Shown: positions 1 to 6,112, counted from the first letter of the stretch. The stretch: DNA of 8,179 nucleotides from Bacillota bacterium (GCA_017543805.1 JAFYFK010000006.1:1-8179); one strand, 5' to 3'. Made by a program: numbers and translations. The notes: generated from the sequence alone by a model not told the origin.

Positions 1-410
1 AGGACAGGCATAAGCAGGATCGCCGGCAGCAGGGACAGGAGAAGGAATACCGCCGCCGTGCCCGGGACGGGTGACAGGTCGCCGCCGCGGTTCTTCACGC
101 AGTTGACCGTATAGGAGACTGTCGCAAGCACCGTCACGCCAAGCGAAAAGATCAGGCCGAACAGATACTTCGAACGCACTATCGTTTTGGGTGAGAGCGG
201 AAGCGTGTCCGCGTAATCCATCCAGCGTTCCTTTTCGTCATAGCTCAGGATGCTGATAGGTACTATGCCGCCCATCATGCATGAATACGCGTGGTAGAAG
301 CTCGCGTTTTCGTTGAGCGCTCCGACAAGCAGGAAGATCAGAATGACGACCCAGGAAATGCGGAAATATGTCTTCATCATGTACATGTCCTTGCGGATCA
401 GACCCTTCAT
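1..410 (-). CDS. ABC-2 type transporter permease (partial, C-terminus beyond left edge)
   Basis: This is the membrane subunit that would pair with the ATPase encoded just upstream. About 136 N-terminal residues are visible, starting MKGLIRKDMYMMKTYF. Three hydrophobic segments can be read: roughly residues 18-32 (ISWVVILIFLLVGAL), 81-101 (YLFGLIFSLGVTVLATVSYTV) and 117-136. Between the first two lies SILSYDEKERWMDYADTLPL, a pattern I associate with the ABC2_membrane_5 type of permeases found beside YtrA/GntR regulators in Bacillota. The ATG (408-410) lies 2 nt after the ATPase stop codon and has a good AAAGGAGG Shine-Dalgarno inside the end of the ATPase gene, so the two are translationally coupled. 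There is no stop in frame down to position 1, so the gene continues outside the window. The substrate cannot be told from the sequence; relatives handle antimicrobial peptides or have unknown cargo. Confidence 0.85.
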   Translation of the reverse strand, partial: MKGLIRKDMYMMKTYFRISWVVILIFLLVGALNENASFYHAYSCMMGGIVPISILSYDEKERWMDYADTLPLSPKTIVRSKYLFGLIFSLGVTVLATVSYTVNCVKNRGGDLSPVPGTAAVFLLLSLLPAILLMPV

Positions 411-412
411 GG

Positions 413-1252
413 CTATACCTCCTTTACCATCACGACGAACAGATCTTCCAGATTTACCGGGCTGAGTTCCCAGTTCTCCGGAACAGCGCTGCGCTTGACG
501 ACCGCGCTGACGCCGTATATGCTGTCGGAACTGCCTATGACCGCCTGCGGGTCGAGCGCCTCGAAGTCTTCTTTTCTGCAGTGCAGCACGCCGTATTCCT
601 CCATGAGCGCGTCTTTCTCCTCGAAGACCATAAGCCTGCCGTTGTGCAGGAAGGCTATGTAGTCGCAGACCTTCTCCAGGTCGCTGACGATGTGCGAGGA
701 CAGAAGGACGGAGTGCTTTTCTTCGCGGGTGAAATCCATAAGCATGCTCATGACCTTGTCTCGCGCCACCGGATCCAGGCCGTTGGTGGGCTCGTCCAGG
801 ATCAGCATTTTCGCGCCGTGCGACATCGCGACGGCAATGCCGAGCTTCATCCTGTTGCCCTGGGACAGTTCCTTGTACTGCTTGTTGAGCGGCAGGTCCA
901 TTTTTTCGGCAAAGCTGCGGAAGGCTGCGCTGTCCCAGCGGGCGAATATGCCGCTCATTATTTTTTCGACCTGATTGCCGGTCAGACATCCGGACAGGCC
1001 GGGCTCGCCGAGCAGGATTCCGATGTCTTCCTTAAGAGAAGCGATGTCCCCGTCAGTCTTCTGGCCGAAGATCTCCACCTCGCCGCCGTCCCTGGGAATG
1101 ATGTTAAGGGCAGCTTTGATGGTCGTTGTCTTTCCCGCGCCGTTTTCACCGATCAGGCCAAGGATGCAGCCTTCCGGCAGGGTCAGATCGACACTATCCA
1201 GCGAAAAGCCTTCGTAGCGCTTGGTCAGGCCTCTAATTTCCAAAGCATTCAT
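413..1252 (-). CDS. ABC transporter ATP-binding protein (279 aa)
   Basis: A complete nucleotide-binding subunit that powers the neighbouring permease at the inner face of the membrane. Visible motifs in order are: Walker A GENGAGKTT (residues 35-43), signature LSQGN (129-133) followed by RMKL, Walker B LILDEP (150-155) with the D-loop NGLDP after it, and the H-loop histidine in SSH (187). At the usual Q-loop place the sequence reads GILLGEPGL (about 78-86), with Glu where many ATPases have Gln; I recall this from BcrA/YxlF-like drug-resistance and bacteriocin-type ATPases. The last 60 or so residues are a divergent C-terminal extension typical of that group. The ATG directly abuts the TAA of the GntR gene and is preceded by AAGGAGG, so it is coupled to the regulator. 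Cargo is unknown. Length is normal for the family. Confidence 0.93.
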   Translation of the reverse strand: MNALEIRGLTKRYEGFSLDSVDLTLPEGCILGLIGENGAGKTTTIKAALNIIPRDGGEVEIFGQKTDGDIASLKEDIGILLGEPGLSGCLTGNQVEKIMSGIFARWDSAAFRSFAEKMDLPLNKQYKELSQGNRMKLGIAVAMSHGAKMLILDEPTNGLDPVARDKVMSMLMDFTREEKHSVLLSSHIVSDLEKVCDYIAFLHNGRLMVFEEKDALMEEYGVLHCRKEDFEALDPQAVIGSSDSIYGVSAVVKRSAVPENWELSPVNLEDLFVVMVKEV

Positions 1253-1624
1253 TTAATCCTCCTTCATAAGGACCAGCATTTCCTGCAGGTCTTCCATTGT
1301 CAGCCCGCTCAGGGCGGCAAGCCGGTGGACCTGCCTCAGGTGTTCCTCGATCTTCTTAAGGTTCTCCTCGCGCATCAGCTGCGGATCGCGGGGCGCCACG
1401 TAGCTTCCCTTGCCGGGCATCGTATATATGAACCCCTCTTGTTCCAGTTCTTCGTAAGCCCGCTTGGTGGTTATGACGCTGATGCGAAGGTCCTTGGCGA
1501 GACTGCGGATGGAAGGCAGTGCCTCGTCCTCCGCGAGCGACCCGTCCAGGATCTGCTTTTTGATCTGCGTGACTATCTGATCGTAGATAGGCGCGCCGCT
1601 TTTATTGTCTATAAGGATGTACAC
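1253..1624 (-). CDS. GntR-family transcriptional regulator, YtrA type (123 aa)
   Basis: A short DNA-binding repressor. Residues about 8-78 form a GntR winged helix-turn-helix: PIYDQIVTQIKKQIL (12-26), LPSIRSLAKDLRIS (36-49) as the helix-turn-helix core, then TTKRAYEELEQEGF (52-65) and the wing with PGKGSYV (70-76). After it come only about 45 residues, predicted helical (KKIEEHLRQVHRLAAL), instead of a large ligand-binding domain. That short tail is the hallmark of the YtrA subfamily, which usually regulates an adjacent ABC transporter. The start codon is GTG (1622-1624) with AGGAGC 9 nt upstream; no ATG is available. It is the first gene of the GntR-ATPase-permease operon and its promoter carries repeated half-sites, so autorepression is likely. 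The effector is not known; in relatives it is often cell-envelope stress or an antibiotic. Confidence 0.92.
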   Translation of the reverse strand: MYILIDNKSGAPIYDQIVTQIKKQILDGSLAEDEALPSIRSLAKDLRISVITTKRAYEELEQEGFIYTMPGKGSYVAPRDPQLMREENLKKIEEHLRQVHRLAALSGLTMEDLQEMLVLMKED

Positions 1625-1640
1625 GTGTATATAGCTCCTT

Positions 1641-1682
1641 TACTGTTCATATACAGTATATACAGTATGCACGGATTGTCAA
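1641..1682 (-). promoter_or_regulatory. Promoter with overlapping operator of the GntR-ABC operon
   Basis: On the minus strand a -35 TTGACA (1677-1682) and a -10 TATACT (1655-1660) are separated by 16 bp, predicting a start near 1648 and a leader of about 24 nt before the GTG. The -10 and spacer are covered by repeats: TACTGT (1641-1646) and ACAGTA (1653-1658) form an inverted repeat with a 6-bp spacer, and the 9-mer ATACAGTAT occurs twice in tandem (1651-1659 and 1660-1668). GntR-type dimers bind such dyads, so binding here should block RNA polymerase. The promoter is seen directly; use by this GntR protein is inferred from position. Confidence 0.75.
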
Positions 1683-1721
1683 GACAGTTTTTCAGAAAGT
1701 TATAGGATCGGGTCATCCGCA

Positions 1722-1753
1722 AATAAAAAGGGGTGGCCCGGATAGCTCACCCC
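1722..1753 (-). terminator. Intrinsic terminator of the candidate small RNA
   Basis: Read on the minus strand, GGGGTG (1748-1753) pairs with CACCCC (1730-1735), with a possible extra GC pair inside, followed at once by TTTTTATTT. The plus strand has no T-run after the stem, so the element works in the minus direction only. Confidence 0.8.
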
Positions 1754-1847
1754 AATACCCGCGGGCTGCGGTCTTGCTTTGCAGCCCTGCATAGACGGCA
1801 GCAAGGATCCTTCTGACGAAGAGGCTTTACTAAAGGAATCCGCCGTC
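1722..1847 (-). ncRNA. Candidate structured small RNA or operon leader, family unknown
   Basis: Between a strong minus-strand promoter and an intrinsic terminator lie about 126 nt that fold well. Hairpin 1 begins at the predicted first nucleotide: 1842-1847 pairs with 1794-1799 (GACGGC/GCCGTC) and continues, past a small asymmetric bulge, with 1833-1841 against 1805-1812 (GGATTCCTT/AAGGATCC), closing a loop of about 20 nt. Hairpin 2 pairs 1781-1787 with 1763-1769 (GGGCTGC/GCAGCCC) around an 11-nt loop. Hairpin 3 is the terminator. No convincing reading frame lies inside. I found no SRP RNA core, no T-box antiterminator, no tmRNA feature and no riboswitch core I know. It may be a free-standing small RNA or an attenuated leader of the GntR operon, whose own promoter starts about 40 nt downstream. 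Confidence 0.6.
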
Positions 1848-1853
1848 GCCAAT

Positions 1854-1882
1854 ACTATATAATAAAAACCAAATAATGTCAA
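1854..1882 (-). promoter_or_regulatory. Strong sigma-A type promoter of the candidate small RNA
   Basis: The minus strand reads TTGACA (1877-1882), a 17-bp AT-rich spacer and TATAGT (1854-1859). This is a perfect -35, a one-mismatch -10 and ideal spacing, with AT-rich sequence upstream that could act as an UP element. The predicted start near 1847 coincides with the first base of hairpin 1 of the downstream structured RNA. Confidence 0.75.
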
Positions 1883-1954
1883 GAAATAAATGGGAAAAAT
1901 GTGCTCGTTCATCCTGCGCCCGCAGCTCCGCAAAATCCGCCGGAAAGCTTGAAT

Positions 1955-1982
1955 TTGCTATTGTCTCTAAATGTGATATAAT
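1955..1982 (+). promoter_or_regulatory. Extended -10 promoter before the lytic transglycosylase operon
   Basis: A perfect TATAAT (1977-1982) with an upstream TG one base away (1974-1975) forms an extended -10. A weak -35 TTGCTA sits at 1955-1960 with 16-bp spacing. The expected start is about 1989, only some 3 nt before the ATG at 1992. No Shine-Dalgarno sequence fits between, so the mRNA would be essentially leaderless. Confidence 0.65.
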
Positions 1983-1991
1983 CATATATCT

Positions 1992-3200
1992 ATGATTAAA
2001 AGCATATTTCGTTTTATAATCCGTTTCATACTGAAGCTGATACCTGCCGCGGTCTGCCTGGCGGCGCTGGTCGCCCTGCTGCCGCTGGTGCCCTACGAGA
2101 CCACGAACATCGGGGTCAAGGACAGCGAGAGCTTTGAGATGAGCTTCATTATGAACGACATATATGTGGACGGGGAGCGCTTTGACAATTACAGTCTGGA
2201 AAAAGCCGTGACCGTTACGGATGACGGGGAGGTCCTGATACCCGTGACCACGGAGTTCCTGTACGCGCTCGGAATACGCTACCGCGAGGATCCCGAACGG
2301 CACATCCTGGCATTTCGCCGCGAGGATCCGGACAGGAGCAGGCTTCGCAGCGATTACGGCAGGCTTGTAAACGATTACTTTTTTGATAAGTTCAGCGCAG
2401 AGAGTTCAGATGACCCGGACCTGATGATCGTAAGCTGCGAGCATTTCAGCGACGTAATGCGCGTAGACCTCAGAAGCGACAAGAGCCGCCGGGACTATTT
2501 CGTAAAGGAATGGCTGGCAAAGAACCTTGACGGCTTTGAGGATCTTGCGGGGCCGAAGATCAGGATACTGGACTACCAGGGCGAGGGCTTCCTGACCGGC
2601 AGCGACGGCACCCTGTGGTTTTCCGAAAAGCTGCTTAAGCTTCTTGGAATAACCGTCTGGAACGACAAGCTGGCCGGCGTCTGGATCAGCACCGACCCGG
2701 ATCATCACGCGATGGCCGCCGAGAGGGCGGAGGCAGTCGCCTGGAAAAACACCATCGCGGAATGGATAATGAAAAACAACAGGAAGCTCAGCTACGATGA
2801 GGCTGTTTATTATGAATACCTCTTCCGGCACGCGGCGACCGTCTACGGGCTGGATGAGCTTATAGTGATAGGAGTCGCGAGGGTCGAGAGCAACTTCCAG
2901 GCCGACGATTATTACGACGGCGCGCTGGGTCTGATGCAGACGCTTGTAAAATACGCCGGCAACTACGGTTACACGCGTGAAATGCTCCTGGACCCGCATC
3001 ACAGCCTGCATCTAGGCTGCATGTACCTGCGCGACCGCTTCCATCTGTACGATAATGACGCCGTTTTTGCGCTCACGGCGTATAATCAGGGCGTGGGGAC
3101 AGTACAGAGCGGAAATTACTCCCTCGGTTACGCGAGGAAAGTCCTCGGCTACAGAGATACTCTGCAGAAGCTTTTAGATGAAGCCGGAGCAAAGATTTAA
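1992..3200 (+). CDS. Membrane-anchored lytic transglycosylase, SLT domain (402 aa)
   Basis: Likely cleaves the MurNAc-GlcNAc bond of peptidoglycan outside the cell, leaving a 1,6-anhydro end. Residues 1-35 are a basic N-terminus plus hydrophobic stretch (LIPAAVCLAALVALLPLV), a signal anchor or signal peptide without a lipobox. The catalytic domain is C-terminal (about 272-395): catalytic Glu299 in ARVESNF, GALGLMQ (310-316) and TAYNQGVGTV (362-371) are the classical Slt70-type motifs. The middle part is unusual for the family. Residues about 52-112 (DGEVLIPVTTEFLYALGI near 78-95) and 188-236 (DGTLWFSEKLLKLLGITV at 205-222) both resemble copper-amine-oxidase N-terminal-like stalk modules. The ATG at 1992 is chosen because it precedes the signal anchor and a stop lies in frame just upstream (1974-1976); it has no Shine-Dalgarno. 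It appears to head the operon with scpA, 2 nt downstream. Confidence 0.9.
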   Translation: MIKSIFRFIIRFILKLIPAAVCLAALVALLPLVPYETTNIGVKDSESFEMSFIMNDIYVDGERFDNYSLEKAVTVTDDGEVLIPVTTEFLYALGIRYREDPERHILAFRREDPDRSRLRSDYGRLVNDYFFDKFSAESSDDPDLMIVSCEHFSDVMRVDLRSDKSRRDYFVKEWLAKNLDGFEDLAGPKIRILDYQGEGFLTGSDGTLWFSEKLLKLLGITVWNDKLAGVWISTDPDHHAMAAERAEAVAWKNTIAEWIMKNNRKLSYDEAVYYEYLFRHAATVYGLDELIVIGVARVESNFQADDYYDGALGLMQTLVKYAGNYGYTREMLLDPHHSLHLGCMYLRDRFHLYDNDAVFALTAYNQGVGTVQSGNYSLGYARKVLGYRDTLQKLLDEAGAKI

Positions 3201-3202
3201 AA

Positions 3203-3943
3203 ATGTACAAAGTCAAACTCGAACAATTTGAAGGGCCGATGGACCTGCTCGTATATCTGATCGAGCACGCCCGCATGAGCATCTACGACATCAGGGTCTC
3301 CGAGATCACCGCGCAATACCTCGACTACATAGCCGAGATGAAGCGCCAGGACGTTGCGGTCACCCAGGAATTTATGGTGCTCGCGGCGGAGCTGATAGAG
3401 CTCAAGTCCAGGATGCTGCTTCCGGGCAGCGATGAGCCTTCGGAAGCCCTCGGCGAAGAAGATCCCCGCAGCCCGCTCGTCGCGAGGATACTCGAATACA
3501 AGCAGTTTAAGGAAGCCGCGTCCTTCCTTGCGGAGCAGCAGGAAGCGACCGAGCATATTCATACAAAGCCGCAGGAAGACATATCGCGCTATACGGATGA
3601 CCCCGACGAACTGCTCAAGTCCGACCTCGAAAAATTCGCGGCGGCGTTCAGGGCGTTCCTCTTCAGAAAGCAGCGCCTCGGCGAAATGCGCCGCACCTAC
3701 GAAAGGATCGAGCGGCAGCGCATGAGCATAGAGACCAGGATCTCGCAGATCCGCGAATTCTTCACCAGAAGAAAGAAGAAAAAGCTGATGTTCTCCGAGA
3801 TGGTAGAGGAGGATCCGAGCCGCTTCAACAAGGTCATCACCTTCATGTCTCTGCTGGAGATGCTCAAGGACAGGCGCGTAAAGGCGGAACAGAAAAAACG
3901 CTTCGGAGATATAGCCGTAAGTCTTACGGAGGAACAAAACTGA
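3203..3943 (+). CDS. scpA: Segregation and condensation protein A (246 aa)
   Basis: ScpA is the kleisin of the bacterial SMC-ScpAB condensin, bridging the SMC heads to compact and segregate the chromosome in the nucleoid. The N-terminal kleisin motif is clear: VKLEQFEGPMDLLVYLIEHA (residues 4-23), then MSIYDIRVSEITAQYLDYI (25-43) and a helix FMVLAAELIELKSRMLLPG (57-75). An acidic, variable linker (77-140) follows. The C-terminal winged helix (about 190-240) includes FNKVITFMSLLEMLKDRRV (208-226) and ends KKRFGDIAVSL. An RRKKKK run (189-194) sits just before it. Length is as usual for Bacillota. The start lies 2 nt after the transglycosylase stop and has only a weak GGAGC upstream at 13 nt, so translation probably depends on coupling. 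The stop overlaps the scpB start by one base. Confidence 0.96.
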   Translation: MYKVKLEQFEGPMDLLVYLIEHARMSIYDIRVSEITAQYLDYIAEMKRQDVAVTQEFMVLAAELIELKSRMLLPGSDEPSEALGEEDPRSPLVARILEYKQFKEAASFLAEQQEATEHIHTKPQEDISRYTDDPDELLKSDLEKFAAAFRAFLFRKQRLGEMRRTYERIERQRMSIETRISQIREFFTRRKKKKLMFSEMVEEDPSRFNKVITFMSLLEMLKDRRVKAEQKKRFGDIAVSLTEEQN

Positions 3944-4536
3944 TGGCACACGAAAATATAAAATCCGCGGTCGAATCGCTGCTCTTCGTATGGGGCGACC
4001 CTCTGGACGCGCGCACCCTGGCTGACCTGTTCAATATCCCAGTCAGCGACATGCTCCACATTATGCGCGACATGATGGACGAATACGAAGACCGGGGCAG
4101 CGGGCTCCGGATCAGGGAGATGGACAAAACGTTCCAGCTCTGCACCAATCCAGAAAACGACGATTATGTGCAGAAGCTCTGCACGCCCGTAAAGGAAAAG
4201 AGACTGTCGCAGCCGGCGCTCGAGGTGCTGGCGGTCATCGCGTACAAGCAGCCCGTGACCAAAGCGCAGATCGACGCTGTGCGCGGGATCAAGAGCGACC
4301 GCGTGCTTGAAGGGCTCATGAAGAAGGAACTCGTCGAGGAAAAAGGCCGCAGCAGCGCTATAGGAAGGCCCATACTCTACGGTACCACGAAAAAGTTCCT
4401 TGCCCTGTTTGGATTTGAAACGCTTAAGGATCTTCCGGTCCTTGATGACGTCGACGATATGCTAATGATGGAAGATCTGGACCCCGAGGACATCCCGACG
4501 GGGCAGATAGCGCTGGAGATCGGTGATGAGGCTTAA
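3943..4536 (+). CDS. scpB: Segregation and condensation protein B (197 aa)
   Basis: ScpB binds as a dimer to the linker of ScpA and completes the SMC-ScpAB loop-extruding complex. Two tandem winged helices are expected. The first covers about residues 5-80 (IKSAVESLLFVWGDPLD at the start). The second, about 88-160, carries the family signature LSQPALEVLAVIAYKQPVTK (88-107), then VRGIKSDRVLEGL (113-125) and GRPILYGTTKKFLALFG (141-157), followed by LKDLP. A short acidic tail (167-197) ends the protein. The ATG shares its A with the scpA TGA (TGATG), with GGAGGA 9 nt upstream, so expression is tightly coupled to scpA and a matched stoichiometry is likely. Its last 11 bases overlap the next gene. 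Confidence 0.96.
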   Translation: MAHENIKSAVESLLFVWGDPLDARTLADLFNIPVSDMLHIMRDMMDEYEDRGSGLRIREMDKTFQLCTNPENDDYVQKLCTPVKEKRLSQPALEVLAVIAYKQPVTKAQIDAVRGIKSDRVLEGLMKKELVEEKGRSSAIGRPILYGTTKKFLALFGFETLKDLPVLDDVDDMLMMEDLDPEDIPTGQIALEIGDEA

Positions 4537-5236
4537 CAAATACATCGCGCAGGCAGGGATATGTTCCCGCCGCAAGGCCGACGAGCTTACAGAGGCCGGA
4601 AAAGTAAAGATAAACGGCGCGGTCTGCAGGCAGCTCGGCTACGACGTGCAGGACGGCGACGTGGTCGTCGTCAACGGGCAGACCATCGGAAAACCGGAAA
4701 AGCATGTATATTACATGCTCAACAAGCCGGTTGGCTACATTACGACCAACGACGACGAAAAAGGCCGGCCCACCGCGACCAGCCTTCTCACGGACGTCAC
4801 AGCGCGGGTATTTCCCGTGGGGCGCCTCGACGCCAACACCAGCGGCCTGCTGATACTGACCAACGACGGGGAATTCGCCAACGCGGTGGCGCATCCGTCG
4901 CACAGGATAGAAAAGACCTACATTGCAGTGGTAAACGACCATGTGAGCAACGACGCTCTCTGGGATCTCAGAAACGGCGTCGACATAGGCGGTTACAAGA
5001 CCCGCCCGGCAGTAGTCAATATGATCGCCAACGAGAGTCATGCCGCTAAGCTCGAGATTATAATAAGCGAAGGAAAGAACCGCCAGGTCAGGCGCATGTT
5101 CGAGGCAGTGGGGCTTAAGGTGCTGCAGCTGGAACGCGTCGCTGAAGGACGCCTGCAGCTTGGGAGACTCAAGCCCGGAAGCTACAGAAAGCTCAGCCCG
5201 GCGGAGGTCGAATATCTGAAAGGCGAAAGCAAATGA
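4526..5236 (+). CDS. rluB: 23S rRNA pseudouridine synthase, RsuA/RluB family (236 aa)
   Basis: Converts a uridine in large-subunit rRNA to pseudouridine; by analogy with RluB the target would be the site equivalent to E. coli U2605, in the peptidyl-transferase region. The N-terminal S4 RNA-binding domain is visible (MRLNKYIAQAGICSRRKAD, then VKINGAVCRQLGYDVQDGD). The catalytic core follows, with the motif GRLDANTSGLLILTNDGE (about residues 99-116) carrying the nucleophilic Asp (102). EGKNRQVRRMFEAVG near residue 182 is the conserved RNA-contact motif. An upstream GTG at 4523 is in frame, but the ATG at 4526 gives the family start MRLxKYIAxAG and a better 7-nt spacing from GGAG (4515-4518). 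It overlaps scpB by 11 nt and the next gene by 4 nt. scpA-scpB-rluB is a common order in Bacillota. rsuA (16S target) is a less likely name. Confidence 0.9.
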   Translation: MRLNKYIAQAGICSRRKADELTEAGKVKINGAVCRQLGYDVQDGDVVVVNGQTIGKPEKHVYYMLNKPVGYITTNDDEKGRPTATSLLTDVTARVFPVGRLDANTSGLLILTNDGEFANAVAHPSHRIEKTYIAVVNDHVSNDALWDLRNGVDIGGYKTRPAVVNMIANESHAAKLEIIISEGKNRQVRRMFEAVGLKVLQLERVAEGRLQLGRLKPGSYRKLSPAEVEYLKGESK

Positions 5237-5931
5237 ACAGTCCTATGGGAGTGATCGGGGGCATGGGCTCCGAGGCGAGCAAGGTCTTTTATGAGATGGT
5301 CATAAAGCGCACGCCCGCAGCGCGCGACCAGGATCATATAAATTTTATCCTTCTTAACCATGCGGACATGCCGGACCGGACCGCGGCGATCAAAGCCGGG
5401 GACAGCTCCGAAAGCGCAAAGGAAGTCCTCCGTCTTCTTAAGGAGGACGCGCTCTTTTTGCAGAATGCCGGCTGCAGGGCTTTTGTTGTGACCTGCAATA
5501 CCGCGCATTATTTTGTGCATAAATTTGAAAAAGAGCTCGATATTCATTTTATCTCCATGATACGCGAGGCCGCGGACGAGATGGCGCGGCGCTTCCCGGG
5601 AGGGCGCATAGCAGTTCTCGGAACTGACGGCACGCTCTCGACCGGGCTGTACCAGGATGCGCTGGCGGAGCGCGGGCTCTGCGGAGAAGGTCTCGACGCG
5701 GAAGGGCAGGCCGCGGTGATGTCTCTTATTTACGACTGTGTTAAGGCCGGAAAGCCCGCCGATCCGTCATTGCTCTCCCTCATAGACGAAAAAGTGCGCG
5801 GCGGATCTTATGATTCCGCGCTTCTGGCATGCACCGAACTTTCCGTTCTTAAGGAAGAAGGAGTTTTCGACAGCCATTATGCCGACGCTATGGATGTACT
5901 GGCGAGGCGTTTTGTCGGATTCGCGAAATAA
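5233..5931 (+). CDS. Aspartate/glutamate racemase family protein (232 aa)
   Basis: A cofactor-independent amino-acid racemase of the two-cysteine type. Both catalytic-cysteine motifs are present: VTCNTAH with Cys88 and LLACTELS with Cys200. The N-terminus PMGVIGGMGSEAS (4-16) is the expected substrate/phosphate-loop region, though the common Pro of GGMGPEAS is Ser here. NHADMPDRT (42-50) is a typical aspartate-racemase segment. The likely reaction is interconversion of L- and D-aspartate or -glutamate (RacX/RacD-like). D-Glu or D-Asp would feed peptidoglycan, which would fit the wall hydrolase at the head of the same operon, but broader D-amino-acid activity is possible. The ATG overlaps the rluB stop (ATGA), so translation is coupled, and no strong Shine-Dalgarno is seen. 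The stop is a double TAATAA. murI is unlikely because the aspartate-racemase motifs fit better. Confidence 0.87.
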   Translation: MNSPMGVIGGMGSEASKVFYEMVIKRTPAARDQDHINFILLNHADMPDRTAAIKAGDSSESAKEVLRLLKEDALFLQNAGCRAFVVTCNTAHYFVHKFEKELDIHFISMIREAADEMARRFPGGRIAVLGTDGTLSTGLYQDALAERGLCGEGLDAEGQAAVMSLIYDCVKAGKPADPSLLSLIDEKVRGGSYDSALLACTELSVLKEEGVFDSHYADAMDVLARRFVGFAK

Positions 5932-5972
5932 TAATGCGTTTTATGCGTTTTTGAGCATAGAATTATTTTCCG

Positions 5973-6012
5973 AAAGGCCGTAAAAACCGAAAAAATTTCG
6001 GCGGCCTTTTTT
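5973..6012 (+). terminator. Bulged intrinsic terminator after the scpAB operon
   Basis: An outer stem AAAGGCCG (5973-5980) / CGGCCTTT (6002-6009) stacks on an inner stem CCGAAA (5987-5992) / TTTCGG (5996-6001) with a 3-nt loop. A 6-nt A-rich bulge (5981-5986) lies on the left arm only. A run of six T follows (6007-6012). It ends the plus-strand operon 41 bp after the racemase stop and separates it from the DnaA-box region. Confidence 0.8.
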
Positions 6013-6048
6013 CGTGGAAACTGAACCGCGTTCTGTTTTTTCAAAAAG

Positions 6049-6057
6049 TTTTCCACA
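6049..6057 (+). promoter_or_regulatory. DnaA box 1 (TTTTCCACA)
   Basis: Exact fit to TTWTNCACA within GTTTTCCACAG. A one-mismatch box on the opposite strand (TATTGCACA, 6061-6069) lies 3 bp away, making a convergent pair whose inner ends form CACAG-G-CTGTG. Confidence 0.7.
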
Positions 6058-6060
6058 GGC

Positions 6061-6069
6061 TGTGCAATA
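6061..6069 (-). promoter_or_regulatory. Imperfect DnaA box (TATTGCACA)
   Basis: One mismatch to TTWTNCACA (position 2). It faces box 1 across 3 bp. Weak alone, but its placement supports a paired site. Confidence 0.4.
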
Positions 6070-6103
6070 TGATAATTTAGGCTTTCCGGCGATTTTTCTC
6101 TTT

Positions 6104-6112
6104 TTTTCCCCA
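6104..6112 (+). promoter_or_regulatory. Imperfect DnaA box (TTTTCCCCA)
   Basis: Differs from the repeated TTTTCCACA by one base (A to C at position 7) and keeps the following G. The T-run in front makes chance occurrence easier. Confidence 0.35.

Noticed and set aside
368..1705. A long open frame on the plus strand (445 codons) opposite the GntR and ATPase genes
   Set aside because: It lies antisense to two genes with clear motifs, has no recognisable domain, and its openness follows from the GC-biased codon use of the real genes.
1722..1847. Structured RNA as SRP RNA, 6S RNA, T-box or known riboswitch
   Set aside because: No SRP apical-loop sequence, no large central bubble of 6S type and length, no GGTGG T-box antiterminator and no ligand-core motif I can match.
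1700..1933. Minus-strand 77-codon frame with a hydrophobic N-terminal stretch, like a small membrane protein
   Set aside because: The hydrophobic part is simply the translation of the AT-rich promoter 1854-1882, and the frame starts upstream of the predicted transcript.
4523..4525. GTG as start of the pseudouridine synthase
   Set aside because: The ATG three bases later gives better Shine-Dalgarno spacing and the usual family N-terminus.
5934..5951. Tandem 9-mer ATGCGTTTT twice after the racemase stop
   Set aside because: Only two copies in AT-rich DNA before the terminator, with no sign of function.
6012..6020. Another DnaA-like box (CGTGGAAAC)
   Set aside because: Two mismatches to the repeated 9-mer and directly beside the terminator; not distinguishable from chance.
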